Source: Hyaloperonospora brassicae (Eukaryota; Oomycota; Peronosporomycetes; Peronosporales; Peronosporaceae). From it: DNA of 64,000 bases. Position 1 is the first letter of the stretch. Each line of letters opens with the position of its first letter. The position numbers were made by a program, and so were the translations under genes. Below are positions 56,599 through 64,000 of the stretch, one piece after another. The notes under the pieces were generated by a model that was not told the DNA's origin, did no database searches, and saw only the letters and a list, made by a program, of their open reading frames with translations. Where the stretch lies: NCBI GenBank assembly GCA_947650285.1, contig CANTFL010001451.1, positions 310,001 to 374,000 on the forward strand. The letters are read 5' to 3'.

Positions 56599-59500
56599 CT
56601 CGGGTGACTGAATAGTCAGTCGTAACGCTGACTTTGATCGTAATATCGTTACTCAGTATACATTAAACGTTGTGAGCTGTCTGGTGTCTTTATTGCACAA
56701 GTGCGTACATCAGTTTGCGTGACAGCGCCAAAGAACGAGAAGTAACGTGTGTATCAACGCGCCGTCCGCGTCTATCTCTAGACCGCTCGACTGTATGTAC
56801 ATGCTGTGAATCCATGATTGTTAGTGCTGCATTAGGCAATACAACAAACAAACAAAGACGTTGAGGGCGGTCGTCGCGACGTTGCCGTCCTCGATCGAAT
56901 GCAGAGGTCCTGAAACGTCACCACCTGATGACGCACGTTGCGCGACGTCAAAACGACAACAGTATCCAGCATCGCCGCGTACCCACGAGACATGTGCGCT
57001 CGGCGTGGCCGTCTCTGAGCTGTGCAAAGCGCTGCATTCACCATTTAGCTTTGCATGCGTGTCGAAACGAGCAAACCTGTTAGCAATGTGAGCCGCTTCT
57101 CGGTACGGCCATGCACTAGATCGGTCGTCTACCAGCCATTTAAAGGACGTGGCCGTTCCAAGCAAACTACTGGAAGGGATTTTCCTAGTGTTGCTGTTCG
57201 ACTCGAGTGTATTGGGCTTGTTGGCGAACGCCTGTCGTTTGCTGGGCGCCGATCGTAAGCTGCCCAGTTTATACAGTCAACGTGTTGCGTGAAGATACTG
57301 GAGCAGCAGTGTCGATGGCGTGTCCAGAGACGTTTCGAATGGCTTTGCTATCGTGCGGCCACTTGTTCCATACCATATCATACGGTGACTAAATTTGTCC
57401 GCTGCATGCTCTACCGCATGACTGACTCTACTTGATGGCAAGCGCAAGTCCAGTCATATAAGCGCCTGGAACGGTAACAGATTTATGAGTGCTTTGTACA
57501 GAAAAGTGCGAGCCGACAAAGAAATGGGGGTTTTCTCAAGTAGCATGATAAATATGCAAAATACACTAAAATGATCGAGCGCGCTCATCACGTCTTTAGG
57601 GAAAAAATACCGAGTTAAGCAAAGTTGGATAGTTGTGTGGTGTACACATAGTTTCCCGTTGCCCTTGGTCCGTTGGCTTTTTGTATTTATACGGCCTGCA
57701 TCTTGTCAGTTCAAATAATTTGAGCAAGTAGAGAGCACATCAGATGTCTCTTGAGATAAACACCTATAAGGGCAATAAATGCTTTATTTGATATATGGTC
57801 TTTGGAAGTCTATGCTGTGCTGAAAAGTGGGAGTGTCTTCCCCAGCGATGCAACAATGATCATTACGTCAGCTTGTTCACACGGCCACAATACGAAGTAT
57901 CCAAATGCTCAACTCCGCACACTTACCTAATTTTGCTCCACATTACACAAACGACAAAGAGCAAGTTTGTCGATTATAACAGGTAGCGACGACAAAGTAG
58001 CTCCTATTGCGTCAATGTGGATTTGAAGAGCTGCAGGTCGAATAGGATCGATTCTTAATGGGCAAAGGCCAACTTCACGAGGCCCGTAAGAAGCATCAGT
58101 GTGGTCAAGATAAGACCGTGTGCTCTTTCAAGAAAGGAACCAATTTGGATACGGCAACTCGTCCGATCAAACAGTGTCTTGAGTGCATTTGAAGGAAAAG
58201 CAAGTAGCGTCTTCGACCAAGGGCCGTGCATATAAGATGGCGTTTCGATGTCATTCATTCATTACCGGATCTTGGGCGAAAGATGCGTGATGGCATACTG
58301 CAGCGGTATTTAAGCACTGTTGTATTCATATACCGTCGTAAACATGAGCTACAAAGGATGCAGTAATGGTCCGCGCGATCGTTTTGATACCGTCTCAATA
58401 CAGCACATGTGCCGGGGTTATGATTATCATACCAGTCGGTACTCATCGAGACATGGTAGACTGGAGCAAGAAACGTTGCTGGTACAAACTAAAACTTGGT
58501 GCATGTGTGACGATCACTCGTGGCGAGACGGTCAGGACAAGGCAAGTCGTCACGAACGATTGCTTGGCGACAAACTCAACCCACGATCGATTGTTCCATC
58601 ATGACAAGTTGAAGAGGGCCAACGATACGATGGACAGGATGTTGTGTACGCAAGCTATGGGAATGGCAAGAGCGAGCAAATCATCATTTGCTTATGAATA
58701 ACCTCAGACGCACTATGCGCTAGCGTCGGATGCGCTGTACACTCAGCAAATGCAAACGACACTGGCGCGGACATGCGTGCTATAGCAAGAGCGCACAGCC
58801 ACATCCTTTCTTACTGCGCAGATCACGCTTCGCTCTATTGTGCATCGTGGCCTCTTGTAGGCAGTGGCGATACGTGTGAACTCGGCGGCGTCAGCATACC
58901 TATCGGCCAGCAAATGTTGGGGTCAGGTGGTCATACATACGTTGATTTCTCGCGTCAAGGTCAACCATACGCCTTCGTCAATCAAAAAAGTGGTGCACCT
59001 TTTGAGCATTTGCCACACTGTTTCAGCTTCTGTCACAGTATGCGGCACAACGTGGTCACGCTGCTACATCGATCTACGATGGAGTCGATCACTGCATGCA
59101 AGACAGAAGCTGTTCAGTACGCTTTCGGTCGAAGACCAGAGCGGTGGGCACCGCGTGATTCTTTCGACGCTGTCGTGGAGCTGTGTTTCCCTACTACTAC
59201 GGTCGAGGCAGGTGTTGCAGGTAGACGATTGCAGCACGATCAGTGGGTGTGAGTGAATGGTCATCGCTCGTGCACTGAATCTGGACACACTCACACTTCA
59301 CTACCCACGAAACTATTGAGCTCAACAACCGCATATCTCTAACGACGAAATGAAACACAGGAAGACCTCCTTCTACCACGGGTCAACTACTTGGTGTCAC
59401 GCCAGTCTCGCACAACAAAACAAAGATGCAACACCAGCAAACCTTGACGCATACGTCGTCGTGTTCGAAGGCCAAGACCACACGACTTATTGTAACGAAA

Positions 59501-59718
59501 CGTCCATTAAATTGTCACTTTCAAATCACCACCAGCTCGTAAGTTTTGTAAATTTCCGCCTCACTTACCTCTGTAGTAACAAAAGCAGAAGAACGACTTC
59601 CAGGTCACATGAATGGTAGCACTCGTTATACCGTCCGTCGTTGGAGCTGCAATGGTCAATCGACGAAGCTTCTGTCTTGGTGACGGAAGAGCTAAGATCG
59701 TGCCTGGAGAGACTTTGC
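56599..59718. other. Intergenic region between convergent secreted-protein genes
   Basis: About 3.1 kb. Open frames such as 58773-59252 (plus, 159 codons) lack a consistent domain or signal. I saw no repeat, RNA gene or effector-type motif that I could support. Confidence 0.5.
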
Positions 59719-61581
59719 TCAATCACGAGGTACGTCAGCTGAGCTCGAAGACGGACTCGCAGCAGATGCCGGAGTAGAGGTCAAGTCGGACGCCAATGAG
59801 CCAGACGAACTGGTAGATTCCGAAGCCACTGCATCATCAGATTCAGCAGCCGTCGAGGGCGACGCCTCAGCTGATCCGTTGGATGCAGAACCGGAGAGGG
59901 CATCAGAGCACGCTACCGACTTCTTGAGCAGCATGACCACATCAGCGTATTTCAGCCCCGTGCTGGTCACAGCGTCAAGAGCTGGCTTGGATTTGGGGAG
60001 CCAAAGAAAGTCGGGGTGGATGCTGTCCGAGTCGTAGACCCACTCGCCACCAATGATCTTTCCGCTGCGATCCAGCTCAAGCAGGTACGTGTAGTAGACA
60101 CCCGTCGTGTACTGGCTCACTCGGCCCGACGACACGAGACCACCGTCTTCGTACGTCTCGTAGATCCACGACAGACGCATCTTGATGTACACGATGCTCT
60201 TGGCCGCAGCGTTCCACGGGTACTTCTTCAGGCCGTAGAACGTGCGGGCAGCTTCTTTCGTGGACATTGCCGTCTGTTCGTACACTTTGAAACCACGCAC
60301 AGGCTGGTTCCACACCTCTGCTCCAGCTGTGACGTCCGCAACGAACGTGTGATTGAGTTTGCCCAAGATATTAGCAGCCGCAATGTGGAAGTAGGCTGGG
60401 TTCAAGTCGCGGTAGGCGTCATTCAAGTGACGGCCGTACGCGTCCTTTGAGTCGCGACCGCCATTGTACCGAGTACCCGTAAAGACCGTGGGCACCGCCG
60501 CGCCATCGTAGACGTCCGAGATCAGAGCTTTGATGTCGAGTGGCTGGAACGTCACGCCATTGTGTGTCACGGGGCACTGCGGTTCCTCTTCGATCGTCGC
60601 AGCAGGTGCCCAGGCGTGGCAGATGCCAAACCATGTCGGAATGCAGTACCCGGTGATCTTCCCCACCCGTTTGCCGCAAACGCTCCCGTCCGAGCGCGAT
60701 GAGCAGTCGCTGTCCGACGAGCACTTGGGGTGCTGGTGCATCGAGTCGACGCCGTTGTCGGCCGAGACTCTGTCCATAAAGTCACGGACATGTAGGCCAA
60801 ACGCCGTGGCGTATTTCTCCGCCGCACTTGGCTGGCCAGGGCTCCAGACGACGTTGATGCCGTCTTGGTACGTCGGCCAGTACGGACCAGGCCACGGCGA
60901 AGGTGAGACGACACCCATTGACGGTAACCGCGCGAGCTCCATTTCCATTGCCGTGCCGAAATAGGCCTCGAGTTTGGCAATGTCCTGGTTCGCATTGGCT
61001 TCCAGACGTCGTTTGGTCGCACTTTTTTCCACCGACGGGCGGCGAGAAGCGGCCGGTGCGTCACGCAGAATGCGGCTCGAGTTGTCCCATCCGGTCGCAC
61101 AGTTGAGCTCGTCTTCAGTCGCTTCATTTTCGGTGGTTACGGCGGTCGTGGTAGGGATGCCGATGTTCTTCCTGTTGAGTGGTACATCGGATATCGTTGA
61201 AGTCGTCGTCGTCGTCGTCGTGTACACATCTTGGTCAGCTTCGGTCGCTGGGATCGCTTCAAACAGGACAGCAGTGCCCATCATTGAAGATATGGCTTCC
61301 ATTGGTGCCGTCGTCATGTTGGCCAGCAGGTCCATGTAGACCACGGGGACTTTCGAGATGGTCGAGAGATCAGGTAAGGTCGGGTCCACCTCGACCGCGA
61401 TGGTGCAGTCCTCGTCATTCACTTGGGCCCCCCGGCCTGGAAACTTACTGCTGATCTCGTCCGTCGTGTTGGCGGTCGTCACGGGGTCGTAATACAGCGA
61501 CGTGGCCAATGTTTGCTCCAACTGCACGGCAACAAGCGCTACGGCCGCCGCAATGAGGCGCCGATGCACGGCATAGGCCAT
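59719..61581 (-). CDS. Secreted transglutaminase elicitor with Pep-13 (GP42/M81 family)
   Basis: Calcium-dependent cell-wall transglutaminase of the oomycete elicitor family. Start ATG 61581; 620 residues, single exon. Residues 1-28 are a signal peptide. Residues ~30-200 form a Thr/Ser-rich variable pro-region with a run of seven Thr (CGT/GTC repeat at about 61202-61222) and basic RR pairs near 180-192 that could be processed. The catalytic domain (about 200-560) has KLEAYFGTAMEMELARLP, a Cys-rich segment, and WFGICHAWAPAA, where Cys321 is the likely active-site thiol (inference). The surface peptide VWNQPVRGFKVYE (residues 423-435, bases 60277-60315) equals Pep-13, the fragment that triggers defence in parsley and potato. 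A Ser/Ala/Thr-rich tail of about 60 residues follows, as in wall-linked proteins. No frame damage. Confidence 0.95.
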   Translation of the reverse strand: MAYAVHRRLIAAAVALVAVQLEQTLATSLYYDPVTTANTTDEISSKFPGRGAQVNDEDCTIAVEVDPTLPDLSTISKVPVVYMDLLANMTTAPMEAISSMMGTAVLFEAIPATEADQDVYTTTTTTTSTISDVPLNRKNIGIPTTTAVTTENEATEDELNCATGWDNSSRILRDAPAASRRPSVEKSATKRRLEANANQDIAKLEAYFGTAMEMELARLPSMGVVSPSPWPGPYWPTYQDGINVVWSPGQPSAAEKYATAFGLHVRDFMDRVSADNGVDSMHQHPKCSSDSDCSSRSDGSVCGKRVGKITGYCIPTWFGICHAWAPAATIEEEPQCPVTHNGVTFQPLDIKALISDVYDGAAVPTVFTGTRYNGGRDSKDAYGRHLNDAYRDLNPAYFHIAAANILGKLNHTFVADVTAGAEVWNQPVRGFKVYEQTAMSTKEAARTFYGLKKYPWNAAAKSIVYIKMRLSWIYETYEDGGLVSSGRVSQYTTGVYYTYLLELDRSGKIIGGEWVYDSDSIHPDFLWLPKSKPALDAVTSTGLKYADVVMLLKKSVACSDALSGSASNGSAEASPSTAAESDDAVASESTSSSGSLASDLTSTPASAASPSSSSADVPRD

Positions 61582-64000
61582 GGTCGACGAGTGAGGGTCA
61601 ATGAGAGGGAAGTAATCTTCTCGAGAGCGAGAAGATTGGGGAATGGGTCTGCATCCTGCGCCGGTTTTTCAGCTCGTGACGCTGGTGCCTTTCGATAGTC
61701 GAAGCAGGACGTCCTGTCTACAACGGAATCGTTGAAAGATACCCACCGGCTGGATACGGCACATGGCGGCTGAAGTGTTTGACCCTTCCGATTGCACCAT
61801 CACTCGTCGGCATTGCGGGCAATGAGGATGACTCAATCCGACGAGCGGAATCACGTAGAAGGGTGTCGGCAGTCCAGGAAGTGTGGCACTCTCTAGAGTT
61901 GACCGTTTGTGGCCGATCGACTATCGAGCGTGTGCAGCAAAGTGCTGCAACCGTGACTGCTACTTGATTCTTTACCAACATGACTCGAGCCTCTCGAAAC
62001 GGTAGAAGCCAGCTACTTCATGTGCGTGGGTATTGTCCAGCGGAAGCCAGTCGGGGCAGGCAGCAAGTCACAACTGCCGGTGATCGCGTAAAGGGCATGG
62101 TCAAGGGGCTCGATGTGATGGCCCTCTCATCGTTCAGTCGTCAAGATTTGCCAGAAAATATGTGGGAAGAACTCGGCGTACCGTAGAGCGCTTTTAGAAG
62201 TTGTCCATCTCGTTACACAATCGATATAACGGATCGCTACGTATACACTGCCATAGACCTTCGATTAGCGGTTCACATTGTACGAACGAGGCTCGAAGTG
62301 TTAGCTGTCTACTAACTACAAGTTCTGTTTGGCATCTGCTACTATCGCATCGTCTTTCCTAATTTTTATTACAAAAAGAGTGCAATCTGCTGGATGGCGA
62401 TACAGAGATACCCAGATGCTCGTAAAAGATGCTACAACTGCACGGAGAGGGGGCTACTTGCTTCTTGTCACAATACGAAGAGCAAGAGTAGCTCTATTTG
62501 CTGATTCTGACGTCAAGCTAACACGACATGTCCATGCTATTGTTGCATAGGTGCTACGAATGCTAAAATACAACGAACAGCGATGAACCAGCAGGTGTAC
62601 GGATGTACCGATACGTAGAGCCGGTCATTTGATTGATAGTTTCTCTCTTACATCTGGCGAAGCTGTTTCGCTTGTGAAGCGAGCATGGCACAATGGATAC
62701 AATCTTGGACGTAGGCAGAGCAATGCACCTTCGGCAAAACGCTTTACCGCTGTCGAATATGTGACTAGTAATGACTGCGAACGTCATTGCTAGAATCCTT
62801 CCACTCGTTGACGTCGTGGAAGAGCTACGAAATGGCAGCGTGTGTCCTCGTTGGAAGCGTTTGCCAAACTGCAAGTACGAACGATACATGTCCTATACTT
62901 GCAAATCCTTTGACACGTCCATCTTGATTATTGCTTTTGAAGTACCCACCGTCTACAATGCTTTACAAGTTGGACGCAGAAATGAATAGACAAGGCATTC
63001 GACAAAACCAGGCAAGGACACCGCTGTGTACTTTCTGCTACATGAACGAGATGCGCAAACGAGCGTATAACGATCTGGCAAGAAAGACAGCTAGTGAAGA
63101 GACAAAATCTACTCCAAAGGATGTGTCATTTTGATCGGCTTATATACACCATTTGAGAGCTCACAAGTGTTTACAAACTTCGGTAAGCTCGCGAGCCACA
63201 TTATTCCGAATCAGGTCGTACTCTACGCTGGATGGAAACGCTTTTGCACAGCGATCAAATCGGTCACATCAGCCAGCCACGTTAAAAGGTAATGACACCA
63301 TTTTCGGCTCACTAAAATTCATGGTGCAGTACGCTTTGTGCGATATTACCTCGTGAGAGCGTGTACCTGGAGCCAACCTGGCAATGTGTCTTCATTGCGA
63401 GGCGCTTCCGTGTACGAACGGTCAAATTCATCATGTAAACGCAATGTTACGTCCGAATGCTATACATCTTCGTGAGTCATGCAGCCACGTATACCTAACT
63501 GCTATACATCTTCAGTGCAACCTCTTGCAAATACTAGGGCGAGCAGTGTCAGCTAGCTTCGTATCTCTATATGTCTAAGATCGAGCACAAGCTGCGTTAC
63601 AAGTACAGGGTGCTGTACGTCATGTAGTGTAAATTGATTGCGTGCAACAGCTTTGCATGAAGGTAATACAAGAACGCAACTAGAATCAACGTACTTCACC
63701 GTCGATTGCACATTCATTCGTTTGATTGTCGCGCTCAGACGTGTACGAAGAGGATCGTATTCAATGAACGAATGAGATAGAGATATTGTCAAAGCAAGGG
63801 ATTTGAAAGTGCTCCTCCTGACTAAGTACGTCATCGGATCCACCACTACGACTGTTTGAGAGAACGATGCCATCGAAATGCCGCCAACGAAGTCGTTCTC
63901 GTAGCACATCTTCGTTTGTCAGTGCCATGGCAGATTGGCACCTCTGTACATTTTCGTCAAAGATGCGCCGCAGAAGGTGCACAAAGTGTACGACCGTTTA
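61582..64000. other. Terminal stretch without a supported gene
   Basis: The first few hundred bases hold the promoter of the transglutaminase gene. The rest has only short frames without motifs. A small minus-strand frame (61718-61981) has no convincing signal peptide or RXLR motif. Nothing else was seen up to the window end. Confidence 0.5.

Noticed and set aside
58773..59252. A frame with FGRRPERW, like the PERW motif of cytochrome P450
   Set aside because: No heme-binding Cys loop or ExxR helix around it; the match is a short coincidence.
61718..61981. Possible small RXLR-type effector
   Set aside because: The motif reads TLLR rather than RxLR, and there is no convincing signal peptide or EER.
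1..64000. CRISPR arrays, rRNA genes and intact tRNA genes
   Set aside because: No spaced direct repeats of CRISPR type, no rRNA core and no properly folding tRNA were seen; the genome is eukaryotic.

Overview
The window looks like oomycete nuclear DNA, most likely from a Peronosporales plant pathogen (Phytophthora or a downy mildew). Grounds: short spliceosomal introns (55-160 bp) with GTACGT, GTGAGT or GTGCGT donors; a secreted transglutaminase elicitor carrying the Pep-13 sequence VWNQPVRGFKVYE, a Phytophthora-type MAMP; three single-repeat SHAQKYF-class Myb genes of the kind expanded in oomycetes; a TKL kinase with one membrane span; and tRNA-derived SINEs and Ty1/copia elements. No exact species is claimed.

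Layout. From 1 to about 27 kb the DNA is gene-dense, on both strands with short spacers: a receptor-like TKL kinase (5' end outside the window), GPN-loop GTPase 1 (one intron), a possible small exon or gene, a large protein of tandem SH3b-like repeats ending in a FAIM-like domain, two SHAQKYF Myb genes, a C1-finger/VPS9-domain protein, a mitochondrial-type oligopeptidase B (one intron), a myosin heavy chain (two clear introns plus one frame break in the motor), a third SHAQKYF Myb gene, and a secreted GH3 beta-glucosidase-like protein with one frame break and a 42-bp C-terminal tandem repeat.

From about 27 to 54.9 kb there is almost no convincing gene. The stretch is repeat-rich and, from 38 to 50 kb, visibly AT-rich. 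Its best structure lies at 32.8-38.2 kb: an old Ty1/copia RNase H region, on the minus strand, holds two later insertions. One is a 4.5-kb Ty1/copia element with both LTRs and a GAACG target duplication. The other is a 345-bp tRNA-derived SINE with a GATGA duplication. The same stretch holds a 15-bp minisatellite, a perfect 45-bp inverted repeat with a 20-base loop, and a second SINE with 14-bp flanking repeats.

From 54.9 to 61.6 kb are two secreted-protein genes: a purple acid phosphatase and the Pep-13 transglutaminase elicitor. The last 2.4 kb hold nothing recognisable. Housekeeping and signalling genes (GTPase, myosin, VPS9, kinase, Mybs) are thus packed together, while three secreted-protein genes (GH3, phosphatase, transglutaminase) border the repeat-rich block. 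This fits the 'two-speed' genome layout known from filamentous plant pathogens. The genes form no operon or shared pathway; promoters are inferred to be individual, with one bidirectional spacer between oligopeptidase B and myosin.
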